From assembly GCA_002150995.1 (NCBI GenBank), contig MDHJ01000001.1, positions 2,480,001 through 2,544,000 of the forward strand: 64,000 nt of DNA. The letters are read 5' to 3'. This DNA comes from Clavibacter michiganensis. Its GTDB lineage: Bacteria > Actinomycetota > Actinomycetes > Actinomycetales > Microbacteriaceae. The position numbers and the translations under genes were made by a program. Numbering within the stretch: position 1 is the first letter of the stretch; the number at the start of each line of letters is the position of its first letter. The notes beneath the pieces were generated by a model. The model searched no databases, had not been told where the DNA came from, and saw nothing but the letters and a program-made list of their open reading frames with translations. Positions 40,321 to 48,593 of this stretch are shown in pieces.

Positions 40321-41200
40321 CACGCGCGCACCGCGCTCTCCTCGTCGACGATGCCGGCGAAGAGGTCGTGCTCCTCGTCCGGCGCGTCGACGCGCGACTC
40401 CACGAGCTGGAAGTCCTCGAACGGCCACGCCCGCTGCTGCAGGTCGCGCGGCCAGCGGAAGAACGTGCTGTCGGGGGCGACCTGGCTCGCGTGCGAGAGC
40501 AGCGCGCGGTCGCGGGCCTCGAAGTGCTGGCCGACGTCCACGTGCGTGGTCGCGAGGTCGGGGCGGTCGCCCATCCAGCCGAGCATCTCGTCGACGGCCT
40601 CGAGCATCTCCGGGGCCGCGTCGGTGGCAACCAGGTGCTCGCGCACGGCCCGCAGCTTGGCGCCGTTGAAGATCCGGTCGAAGTAGAGCTTGGAGACCTC
40701 CCACGGCTCGCCCGCGTCGGGGTAGGAGCCGGCGACGCCGGACTCGCGCCACGCCTCCATGGCCACCACGTGCGCCTGGATGTGGTCGGGGTGCGGGTAG
40801 CCGCCGTTCTCGTCGTACGCCACCAGCACGTGCGGGCGGAACCGGCGCACCAGGCGGATGAGCGGCTCGGCAGACACCTCCACCGGGATGCTCGCGAAGG
40901 CCGCGGGCGGCAGCGAGCCGTCCTCGCGCGCCATGCCGGAGTCGACGTAGCCGAGCCAGCGGTGCTGCACGCCCATCACGGCCTGCGCGCGCGCCATCTC
41001 GATGCGGCGGAGGCCCGGCAGGTCGCGCTCCGCCATCGCGCGATCGGCGAGCCCCTCGTTGAGGATGTCGCCGGCCTCGCCGCCGGTGCAGCTGACGACC
41101 ATGACCTCGGCACCCTGCTGCGTGTAGTGGGTGTACGTCGCCGCGCCCTTGCTCGACTCGTCGTCGGGTGGGCATGCACGGCCATGAGGCGCAGGGTCAC
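40320..41200 (-). CDS. mca: Mycothiol S-conjugate amidase Mca, frameshifted at zinc motif
   Basis: Zinc amidase of the LmbE/MshB family that cleaves mycothiol conjugates, releasing mercapturic acids in actinobacterial detoxification. The start GTG 41200 (after TTGGAG) gives TLRLMAVHAHP, then the frame breaks inside the zinc motif A-H-P-D-D-E. One extra G in GGG 41166-41168 (C on the coding strand) restores AHAHPDDESSKGAATYTHY-like sequence and a 293-residue protein. Later zinc and active-site parts are DENGGYPHPDHIQAH and VVSCTGGEAGDILN. The break falls in a C run and is most likely an error. Confirms a mycothiol-making actinobacterium. Confidence 0.93.
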
Positions 41201-41222
41201 GGGGCTCCAAGGGTGGGGACGG

Positions 41223-41228
41223 TAGTCT
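41223..41228 (+). promoter_or_regulatory. -10 box of the DUF4307 gene
   Basis: TAGTCT lies 38 bases before GTG 41267; the leader has a GGAGGAG ribosome site. It is back to back with the mca start. Confidence 0.45.
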
Positions 41229-41266
41229 GGATCCCCAGAGTACAAGGTGCGTGTGGAGGAGTTGCC

Positions 41267-41749
41267 GTGACGACAGGGTCCCGCTCCCCCGTCCCCGCCG
41301 GTGCTCCCGCGGACGACGACGAGACCGTCGAGCACCGCGTCCCCGCGCTCCCCACCACCGCCGCGCTCGACGAGCGCTACGGTCGCACGCGACCCGCGCG
41401 GATCCGCCAGCGCTGGCTCTACGGCACAGCCGGCGGCCTCGTCGCCGTGGTTTTCGGCGCGTGGGTGCTGTGGGCGGGTCTCGACCAGGCGTCCGGTTCC
41501 ATCGACGCCACCGACCGCGCCTTCGACATCGTGGACGACCGCACCATCGACGTGACCTTCTCGGTGGTCATGCCGGCGGGCGACGCGGCGTGGTGCGCCG
41601 TGCAGGCGCAGGACGAGCAGCGCTCCATCGTCGGCTGGAAGGTCGTCGAGCTGCCGGCGCAGGACGGGTTCGAGCGGATGGAGACGGTGCGCCTCCGCAC
41701 CACCGGTCCCGCCGTCACCGGCTTGATCCACAGCTGCTGGCCCGCCTAG
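41267..41749 (+). CDS. DUF4307 membrane-anchored protein
   Basis: This 160-residue protein has a cytoplasmic N-terminus with ALDERYGRTRP, one membrane helix (LYGTAGGLVAVVFGAWVLW, about residues 50-68) and an outside beta-rich domain with two Cys (WCAVQAQ and HSCWPA), the DUF4307 pattern. The gene lies between mca and greA in many actinobacteria. Function is unknown. Its TAG stop is also the first half of the greA -10 box. Confidence 0.87.
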   Translation: MTTGSRSPVPAGAPADDDETVEHRVPALPTTAALDERYGRTRPARIRQRWLYGTAGGLVAVVFGAWVLWAGLDQASGSIDATDRAFDIVDDRTIDVTFSVVMPAGDAAWCAVQAQDEQRSIVGWKVVELPAQDGFERMETVRLRTTGPAVTGLIHSCWPA

Positions 41750-41752
41750 AGT
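41747..41752 (+). promoter_or_regulatory. -10 box of greA, built on the DUF4307 stop codon
   Basis: TAGAGT begins with the DUF4307 stop TAG; it would give an about 50-base leader with an AAGGAG ribosome site before GTG 41810. Confidence 0.5.
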
Positions 41753-41809
41753 GGGGGATTCGCCCTGACGGATCCGTCGGGGCGTCCGTGCGAGTGCAAG
41801 GAGTCCACC

Positions 41810-42298
41810 GTGGCGCAGGAGCAGGCAGTCACCTGGCTGACCCAGGAGGCGTTCGACCGCCTCAGCAGGGAGCTCGACACCCTCAGCGTGCAGGGCCGCG
41901 AGGAGATCGCGAAGAAGATCGAGATCGCCCGCGAGGAGGGCGACCTCAAGGAGAACGGCGGCTACCACGCCGCCAAGGAGGAGCAGGGCAAGATCGAGGC
42001 CCGCATCCGCCAGCTCACGCAGCTCCTCCGCACGGCCGAGGTCGGGGACGCCCCCGAGAGCCACGGCATCGTGGAGCCCGGGACCGTCGTCACCGCGCTC
42101 ATCGCGGGCGACGAGACGAAGTTCCTGCTCGGCAACCGCGAGATCGCGGGAGACAGCGACCTCGACGTGTACAGCGAGCAGTCGCCGCTCGGCGCCGCCA
42201 TCATCGGCTGGGAGGTCGGTCGGAAGGGCGCGTACACCGCGCCGAACGGCCGCGAGATCCCCGTCGAGATCCAGGCCGTGGAGAACTACACCCCGTAG
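41810..42298 (+). CDS. greA: Transcription elongation factor GreA
   Basis: This 162-residue factor rescues backtracked RNA polymerase by stimulating transcript cleavage. The N-terminal coiled coil ends in the acidic tip REEGDLKENGGYHAAKEEQG, which carries the Asp/Glu pair needed for cleavage; the C-terminal FKBP-like domain includes SPLGAAIIGWEVG. GTG start with a strong leader ribosome site. It is followed by a strong hairpin. The ORF is intact. Confidence 0.96.
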   Translation: MAQEQAVTWLTQEAFDRLSRELDTLSVQGREEIAKKIEIAREEGDLKENGGYHAAKEEQGKIEARIRQLTQLLRTAEVGDAPESHGIVEPGTVVTALIAGDETKFLLGNREIAGDSDLDVYSEQSPLGAAIIGWEVGRKGAYTAPNGREIPVEIQAVENYTP

Positions 42299-42316
42299 TC
42301 GCGACGTGCACGACGA

Positions 42317-42350
42317 GAGGGGCCGCGGACCGGATGGTCCGCGGCCCCTC
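42317..42350. terminator. Bidirectional terminator between greA and ilvA
   Basis: A 15-bp perfect stem (42317-42331 and 42336-42350) with a GGAT tetraloop, the same loop as at 2895, lies between convergent genes. Confidence 0.82.
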
Positions 42351-42373
42351 CGCGTGCCGGGTGCGTCAGGACG

Positions 42374-43725
42374 TCAGTCGCGCTGGAGGCGCGGGTCGTA
42401 CCCGGCCTCGCGCAGGCGCTGGACGACCTCGGCCGTGTGCTCGGGACCCCGGGTCTCGACGCTCACCTCGAGCTCGACCTCGCTGATCTGCAGGCCCTGG
42501 CCGTGCCGCGTGTGCAGCACCTCGACCACGTTGGCGTTCGCCTCGGAGATGATCTGCGAGGTGCGGGCGAGCTGGCCGGGGCGGTCGGGCAGCATGATCC
42601 GGAGCTTCACGTAGCGGTCGGACGCGGCGAGGCCCCGGCTGATGACGCGCTCCATCATGAGCGGGTCGATGTTGCCGCCGGAGAGGATGACGACCGTGCG
42701 GCCGGCGTCCCGCACGAGTCCCGCGAGGATCGCCGCGACGCCCACGGCGCCGGCCGGCTCCACCACGAGCTTCGCGCGCTCCAGGAGGAGGAGCAGGGCG
42801 CGCGCCGTGTCGTCGTCCTCGACCGTGACCACCTCGTCCACGCTCTCGCGGATGATGTCGAAGTTCAGCAGGCCCGGCTTCGCGACCGCGATGCCGTCGG
42901 CGATGGTGGGCGTGATCTCGATCTCGGTCGCGCGGCCCGCGGCGAGCGAGGGCGGGTACGCGGCGGCGTTCCGCGCCTGCACGCCGACGACGCGGATCGA
43001 GCGGCCCTCCTGGGCGGCCCGGAGCTTCAGCGCGGTCGCGACGCCCGAGATGAGCCCGCCGCCGCCGATGGGGACGACGACCGTCTCGACGTCGGGCGTC
43101 TGGTCGAGGATCTCGAGGCCGAGCGTGGCCTGGCCCGTGATGACGTCCTCGTGGTCGAAGGGCGGGATGAGCACCGCGCCGGTCTGGGCCGCGAACTCCG
43201 CGGCCGCGAGCAGCGGCTCCGCGACCGTGTGGCCGCGGAGGATGACCTCCGCGCCGTACTGGCGCGTGGCCTGGAGCTTCGGCAGCGCGACGCCCGTGGG
43301 CATGAAGATCGTGGCGCGGATGCCGAGCTCGCGCGCCGCGAACGCGACGCCCTGCGCGTGGTTGCCCGCCGACGCGGCGACGACGCCGCGCGCCTTCTCC
43401 TCGTCCGTGAGCCGCGAGATGCGGTTGTACGCGCCGCGGATCTTGTACGAGCCGGTGCGCTGCAGGTTCTCGCACTTGAGGTGCACGGGGCTGCCGAGGA
43501 TCTCCGCGAGGAAGCGCGAGGACTCCATCGGCGTCACGTCGGCCACGCGGCCGACCACCTGGCGGGCCTCCTCGATGCGGGCGAGCGTGGGCGCGGATCC
43601 GCGCGGCAGCTCCCCGGCGAGGGCGGCGGCGTCCTCCCCCAGCTGGCTCGGGTCGAGCTCGTCGCCGACGGCGCGCAGGAGCGGCGGGTCGGCGTGCGCG
43701 GCGGGGCGGTGGCGGCGTCGGTCAT
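42374..43725 (-). CDS. ilvA: Threonine ammonia-lyase with ACT domain, frameshifted near start
   Basis: PLP enzyme deaminating threonine to 2-oxobutanoate, the first step to isoleucine. LQRTGSYKIRGAYNRIS holds the PLP lysine; AASAGNHAQGVAFAA and PIGGGGLISGVATAL bind cofactor; the C-terminal ACT domain spans LRIMLPDRPGQLARTSQIIS to the end. The start is set at ATG 43725, which overlaps the upstream transporter stop (ATGA), but that frame must shift after about 9 codons: one extra G at GG 43700-43701 joins M-T-D-A-A-T-A-P-P to ADPPLLRAVGDELDPSQLGE and TLARIEEARQVVGRVADVTP. Without the shift, the intact part begins at GTG 43558. Total about 450 residues. Confidence 0.92.
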
Positions 43726-44956
43726 GGGGTGCGCTTCCTGGGGCGGGGACGGCGGGTGGCGTGCGAGGCGTCGGCGGGGACGGCGGGAGGCGGGGGCTCG
43801 GGCTGCCCGCGCCAGGCTCCGCTCGCCACGTGCTTGACCATGGAGTTGACGGTGGCGACGAGCGGCACGGCGAAGAACGTGCCCGCGATGCCGCCGACCA
43901 TCCCGCCGGCCGCGACCGACAGGACCACGGCGAGCGGGTGCACCTTCACGACCGAGCCCATGATGAGCGGCTGGAGGATGTGCCCCTCCACCTGCTGCAC
44001 GATGAGCACGATCGCGATCATGATGAGCGCCTGCGTGAGCCCGTTGTAGACCAGCGCGACGAACACGGCGAGCGTGCCCGTGACGACGGCGCCGACGATG
44101 GGGATGAACGACCGAGGAACACCAGCACGCCGATGGGGATGGCCAGCGGCACCCCGATGATGGCGGCCCCGCCCGCGATGCCGACCGCGTCGATGAGGGC
44201 GACGAGCACCTGCACCTTCACGAAGTTCTGCAGCGTCGTCCAGCCCGCGCGGCCCGCGCCGTCGACGGCGGGGCGCGCGAGCCGCGGGAAGAGCCGCACG
44301 ACCCAGCGCCACATTCCCGCGCCGTCGATGAGGATGAAGAGGGTCGAGAAGAGCACCAGCAGGACGCCCGTGAGGACGTGCCCGAGCGACGAGGTGACGG
44401 ACAGCGCACCGCTGAGGAGCACGCCCGCGTCGCGCTGGACCGCGTCGACCGCCTGGGTGTACGCGTCGTTCAGCTGCGCCTCCGAGAGCTGCAGCGGGCC
44501 GTCGGTGAGGAAGCCGCGCACGTCCGCGTAGCGCGTGAGCGTCTGCGCCCGGATGGAGTCGTACTGCCCGATGATCTGCGTCGTCACGAGGTAGACGAGC
44601 GCGGCCACCGCGACGATGACGCCGATCTCGGAGATCGCGACCGCGAGCCACTTGGGCACGTGGTGGCGCTGCATCCACGACGAGATGGGCACGAGGAGGG
44701 CCGCGAGGACGATGGCGAGCAGCAGCGGGATCACGACGTACTCGAGCTGGATCACGAGCCAGCCCACGACCCCCAGCACGCCGAGGATGAGGAGCAGGCG
44801 CCACGCCCACGCCCCCGCGATGACCATGCCCGGCGGCACGGTCTCCGCGACCGTGCGCGCGACCGGCTGGACGCTGTCGATGTCGGGATCGGCGCGGCGC
44901 TCGACCGCGCGGGCGTCCGCCGCGGCGCGGGCGCGGGATCGCTGGCCGAAGATCAT
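43722..44956 (-). CDS. AI-2E family transporter, frameshifted
   Basis: This is an about 411-residue membrane protein of the AI-2E exporter/YdiK-PerM type: an N-terminal helix pair, a large soluble segment and a C-terminal bundle of helices. The frame breaks after IPIGVLVFLG. Adding one C at CC 44112-44113 gives L-G-S-F-I-P-I-V-G-A-V-V, the conserved central motif, and continues LVYNGLTQALIMIAIVLIVQ and GGMVGGIAGTFFAVP. Members export small molecules or act as Na+/H+ antiporters; the true substrate is unknown. Start ATG 44956 has TAGACT 6 bases upstream, so leaderless. It is co-transcribed with ilvA. Confidence 0.88.
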
Positions 44957-44962
44957 GCTGGG

Positions 44963-44968
44963 AGTCTA
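44963..44968 (-). promoter_or_regulatory. -10 box of AI-2E transporter-ilvA operon, leaderless
   Basis: TAGACT on the minus strand ends 6 bases before ATG 44956. Confidence 0.65.
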
Positions 44969-45043
44969 GGACGGGCCTCCCGTGAGCCGGTGCCGGGCGG
45001 GGTGCGCGGCCACGCCCTCCGGTTCCCCGTCGGCGGCCGCGGG

Positions 45044-45049
45044 TAGCGT
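45044..45049 (+). promoter_or_regulatory. -10 box of YcaQ-like gene, leaderless
   Basis: TAGCGT ends 6 bases before ATG 45056. Confidence 0.65.
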
Positions 45050-45055
45050 CGGAGC

Positions 45056-46303
45056 ATGGTCGACACCGTGTCCCCCGCCCTCGCCCGACGCGTCGCGCTG
45101 GCGGCGCAGGGGCTGGGCCGGCCGCACGCCGCCGCGGGCACGCGCCGCCTCGCCGCGGAGATCCGCCGGCTCGGCCTGCTGCAGATCGACTCCGTCAACG
45201 TCTTCGAGCGCAGCCACCACCTCCCCGTCCTCGCCCGCGTCGGCCCCTACGACCGCGCCGCGCTCGACCGGATGCTGTTCGGCGGCGGCGGCGCGTACAC
45301 CGAGTACTGGGCGCACCAGGCGGCCGTGCTGCCCGTGGACGACCTGCCCCTGTTCCGCTGGCGGATGGACGCCGAGCGCGCCCGCCGCACGCGCCCGGGC
45401 TCCTGGGCGCTCGAGCACGCGCCCCTCATCCGGGAGCTCCGCGCGGAGCTCGCGCGCACCGGCCCGGTGCCCGCGAGCGCCGTCGAGCACGAGGCGAACG
45501 TCCGCACGGGTCCGTGGTGGGGCTGGTCGGACGTGAAGCGGGCGCTGGAGGCGATGTTCGCGTGGGGCGAGATCGCGAGCGCCGGCCGCCGCGGGTTCGA
45601 GCGCGTCTACGGGCTCGCGGAGGACGTGCTGCCCGCGTCCGTCCTCGCCCGCGAGGTGCCCGAGGAGGACGCGGTGCGCGAGCTCGTCCGCCGGTCCGCC
45701 GTCGCGCACGGCATCGGCACCGCCGCCGACCTCGGCGACTACCACCGCCTGTCCCGCGCCGCGACCGACCGGGCGCTCCGCGACCTCGCGGACGCGGGCG
45801 AGGTGCTGCCGGTGACCGTGCCCGGATGGGAGGGACGCGGGCGGCCCCTCCCCGTGTGGCTGCACCGGGACGCGCGCCTGCCGCGGCGGATCCGCGGGGA
45901 GGCGCTCCTGTCGCCCTTCGACCCCGTCGTCTGGTTCCGGGAACGGGCGCTGCGCCTCTTCGACCTGCACTACCGGATCGAGATCTACACGCCGGCGGCG
46001 CGGCGCGTGCACGGGTACTACGTGCTGCCCGTGCTGGTGGACGACGAGATCGTCGCCCGGGTCGACCTCAAGAGCGACCGGCGGGCGGGCGTGCTGCGGG
46101 TGCAGGCGTCGTGGGTCGAGGCCGGGCACGACCCGACCGTCGTGGCCGGGCGCCTCGCGCCGCTGCTCGAGCGCGCGGCGGCGTGGCAGGGGCTCGGGTC
46201 GGTCGGCGTGGTGGAGCGGGGCACGCTCGCTCCGGCGCTGCGGACGCATCTGCCCGGAGCCGCGGCTGCGGAACCGGAGCCCGCCGCGGACGCGCCCCGA
46301 TGA
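45056..46303 (+). CDS. YcaQ/AlkX-like winged-helix DNA glycosylase family protein
   Basis: This 415-residue protein has the HTH_42 architecture of tandem winged helices. GLLQIDSVNVFERSHHLPVL contains the Q-I-D form of the catalytic QxD motif found in YcaQ (AlkX), which unhooks DNA interstrand crosslinks. Other family pieces are EYWAHQAAVLP, ALLSPFDPVVWFRERALRLF, RIEIYTPAARRVHGYYVLPV and VDLKSDRRAGVLRVQ. It would be a cytosolic DNA-repair enzyme. Start ATG 45056 is set by the leaderless box. The ORF is intact. Confidence 0.9.
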   Translation: MVDTVSPALARRVALAAQGLGRPHAAAGTRRLAAEIRRLGLLQIDSVNVFERSHHLPVLARVGPYDRAALDRMLFGGGGAYTEYWAHQAAVLPVDDLPLFRWRMDAERARRTRPGSWALEHAPLIRELRAELARTGPVPASAVEHEANVRTGPWWGWSDVKRALEAMFAWGEIASAGRRGFERVYGLAEDVLPASVLAREVPEEDAVRELVRRSAVAHGIGTAADLGDYHRLSRAATDRALRDLADAGEVLPVTVPGWEGRGRPLPVWLHRDARLPRRIRGEALLSPFDPVVWFRERALRLFDLHYRIEIYTPAARRVHGYYVLPVLVDDEIVARVDLKSDRRAGVLRVQASWVEAGHDPTVVAGRLAPLLERAAAWQGLGSVGVVERGTLAPALRTHLPGAAAAEPEPAADAPR

Positions 46304-46343
46304 GCGGCGACGGCGCGGGAGTCGTGCCGGTCGGGCGGTCCGG

Positions 46344-46910
46344 CTAGAACTGCACGCGCGGCGGCTCGGCGATGGACGCGAGGCTCGAGACCTCGTAGAA
46401 GTCCCGCTCGCCGAAGCCGAGCCCGCGCACGAAGAGCGTGTTCGGGAAATGGGTGATCTTGGTGTTCAGCTCGCGGACGCCGCCGTTGTAGAACCGGCGC
46501 GAGGCCTGGATGCGGTCCTCGGTGTCGACCAGCTCGCCCTGCAGCTGCAGGAACGTCTGGCTCGTCTGGAGCTGGGGGTACGCCTCGGCGACCGCGAACA
46601 GCGACTTCATGGCGCCCTGCAGGTGCTCCTCGGCGGCGCTGGCCTCGGCTGGGTTCGCGGCGCTGATCGTCTCGGTGCGCGCGGAGGCCACGGACTCGAA
46701 GACGCGCTGCTCGTGGTTCGCGTACCCCTTGACCGACTCGATGATGGTCGGCAGCAGGTCCGCCCGCCTCTTCAGCTGCACCGTGATGTCGCTCCACGCC
46801 TCGTCCACGCGGACGTTCAGGGTGACGAGGGCGTTGTAGGTGGCCCAGAGGTAGATGCCGACGAGCACTGCCAGGAGCACGACGACTCCGAGCGCGATCC
46901 ACAATTCCAT
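46344..46910 (-). CDS. LemA family protein
   Basis: This 188-residue protein has an N-terminal membrane helix (LWIALGVVVLLAVLVGIYLW) followed by the LemA four-helix domain: TYNALVTLNVRVDEAWSDIT, VQLKRRADLLPTIIESVKGY, ERVFESVASART-like sequence and RRFYNGGVRELNTKITHFPN. The domain faces outside in characterised members; function is poorly known. TAGGAT ends 7 bases before ATG 46910. The region 46911-47012 after it holds an imperfect hairpin but no gene. Confidence 0.92.
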   Translation of the reverse strand: MELWIALGVVVLLAVLVGIYLWATYNALVTLNVRVDEAWSDITVQLKRRADLLPTIIESVKGYANHEQRVFESVASARTETISAANPAEASAAEEHLQGAMKSLFAVAEAYPQLQTSQTFLQLQGELVDTEDRIQASRRFYNGGVRELNTKITHFPNTLFVRGLGFGERDFYEVSSLASIAEPPRVQF

Positions 46911-46917
46911 GGTGAGG

Positions 46918-46923
46918 ATCCTA
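46918..46923 (-). promoter_or_regulatory. -10 box of lemA-type gene, leaderless
   Basis: TAGGAT on the minus strand ends 7 bases before ATG 46910. Confidence 0.5.
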
Positions 46924-47012
46924 CGCGCGGCCCTGGGGAGGACCCGGGGACAGGGGCCCCACGCACCCCTATTGGGGGCGTCGCGAGGGCATCCCGGCGC
47001 CGGTCGCCGGCC

Positions 47013-48431
47013 TCAGCCGCGCTCGCGCAGGGTGTCGCGGAGGAAGCGGTACGACGACCGCGGCGTGCGGTCGGCCGTGCGGGGGTCCACGTGCACGAGC
47101 CCGCGGGGCGCCCGGCGTCCCGCCTCCCACTCGAACCCGTCGAGCAGGCTGCCCGCGATCACCGCCTCCAGCCGCACGCCCTCGGCCGGCCCGCCCGGCG
47201 CGACGGCGGCGAGCGCCTGCACGAGGTGGTCGGCGATCGCGTCGGCGCGGCGGGGGTCGCGGCGCGAGCCGTCGCGGTCGTCGACCTGCTCGGGGTGCGC
47301 GGCGTCGAGGCCCGAGAGGACCACGGGCGGGAGCGCGTCGCCGTAGCGCGCTCGGAGGTCGGCGAGCACGACCGGCACCAGGTCCGGTGCGACCGCGTGG
47401 CCGTCGAGGGTCGCCGGGTGGTCCGTCCAGGGCAGCTCGGCGAAGGGGATGGCGGTGGAGCCGGCGACGAGCCGGGGGACGGCCGCGACGCGGATCGGGT
47501 CGGCCAGCGCCACGCCGTAGTGGTCGAGGGGCTGGCCGATGGAGCGGAGGTCGGCCGGGTCGACCCGTCCGAGCCGCTCGAAGGCCTCGGCGTGCGGGCC
47601 CGCGAGGTCCGGGTAGCGGCCGAGCAGCACCGCGTCGGCGAACAGGTCCTGGTGCAGGGCGCGGGCCGTGACGGCGGCCGCGCGGTCGTCGTCGTCGGCG
47701 GATGCGGCCTCGACGACCCGGTGGACGTTGACGATGCCGACGCGGGCCGAGGACCGCGAGCCGCGGACGGCCTCGACGGCCCGGCCGTGCGCGAGCAGCT
47801 GGTGGTGCACGGTGGGGAGCGCGTCGAGCCCGAGGCGGGATCCCGGGGCGTGGGCGCCCGAGACGTGGCCGCCCATCGTGGTGAGGGCCGGCGTCCGGAG
47901 CGTCACCCAGTCGGGCACGCGGTCGGCGAGCGCCTCCGCGGCGAGGTACGCCATGTCGCCGAAGCGGAGGGCGGTGTCGCGGTGCAGCCAGCCGCCGCGG
48001 TCCTGCAGCTCCACAGGCAGGTCGTGGTCGTGCAGGGCGGCCCGGGGACGGATGCCCGCGGCCAGCAGCGCGTCCACCAGCGCGTCGTAGAACGCGATGC
48101 CCTCCCGGCGGAGCCCGCCGCGCGCCTCCGGCTGGATCCGGGACCACGAGATCGAGAAGGAGAGGAGTTCGACGCCGAGCTCGGCCGCGAGGGCGACGTC
48201 CTCGGCGACGCGGGCGACGTGGCCGGCGCCGCGCTCGGGATCGCTGCCGTCGGCGACGGCTCCGGGACACCGGGCGAAGGCGTCCCAGACGGACTCGGTG
48301 CGTCCGCCCTCGTGCGCCCGGCCCTCGACCTTGGCGGCGCTCGTGCTCACCCCGATGCGCGGCCCGCCGGCGAGGAGCCCGGCGAGCTCGAGGGGCGTCG
48401 GGCGATCGGGGACGGCGGGGCGGGGGGTCAT
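47013..48431 (-). CDS. GH1-like protein lacking both catalytic glutamates
   Basis: This 472-residue protein follows the whole family 1 glycosidase (beta/alpha)8 pattern: ESVWDAFARCPGAVADG, SFSISWSRIQPEARG, HDHDLPVELQDRGGWLHRDT, and at the end GSLLDGFEWEAG with GLVHVDP. However, the acid/base site that reads T-L/F-N-E-P in the family is here WVTLRTPALT. The nucleophile site that reads T-E-N-G is here VVLSGLDAAH. Both Glu are gone while the frame is intact, so normal retaining hydrolysis is not expected. It could be a sugar-binding or regulatory protein, or an enzyme with a different mechanism. No signal peptide, so cytosolic. GATACT ends 6 bases before ATG 48431. Confidence 0.85.
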   Translation of the reverse strand: MTPRPAVPDRPTPLELAGLLAGGPRIGVSTSAAKVEGRAHEGGRTESVWDAFARCPGAVADGSDPERGAGHVARVAEDVALAAELGVELLSFSISWSRIQPEARGGLRREGIAFYDALVDALLAAGIRPRAALHDHDLPVELQDRGGWLHRDTALRFGDMAYLAAEALADRVPDWVTLRTPALTTMGGHVSGAHAPGSRLGLDALPTVHHQLLAHGRAVEAVRGSRSSARVGIVNVHRVVEAASADDDDRAAAVTARALHQDLFADAVLLGRYPDLAGPHAEAFERLGRVDPADLRSIGQPLDHYGVALADPIRVAAVPRLVAGSTAIPFAELPWTDHPATLDGHAVAPDLVPVVLADLRARYGDALPPVVLSGLDAAHPEQVDDRDGSRRDPRRADAIADHLVQALAAVAPGGPAEGVRLEAVIAGSLLDGFEWEAGRRAPRGLVHVDPRTADRTPRSSYRFLRDTLRERG

Positions 48432-48437
48432 CCCGCC

Positions 48438-48443
48438 AGTATC
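48438..48443 (-). promoter_or_regulatory. -10 box of GH1-like gene, leaderless
   Basis: GATACT on the minus strand ends 6 bases before ATG 48431. Confidence 0.5.
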
Positions 48444-48555
48444 GGGCACGGGTGCGGGACCAGGGCGCGCACCGGCGGCGCACACCCCCTCCACCGGCGG
48501 CGGGCACGCGGCGCACAGGTTCCCGTACCACTTGCGTCACGGTCGGTGCGGGCGG

Positions 48556-48584
48556 TTGACACGCCCGGCGGATCCCGCGTGAAT
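48556..48584 (+). promoter_or_regulatory. Promoter of Ig-like membrane protein gene
   Basis: A consensus TTGACA -35 (48556-48561) and GTGAAT -10-like box (48579-48584) are 17 bases apart. They place the transcript start almost at GTG 48594. Confidence 0.5.
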
Positions 48585-48593
48585 GGATGCACG

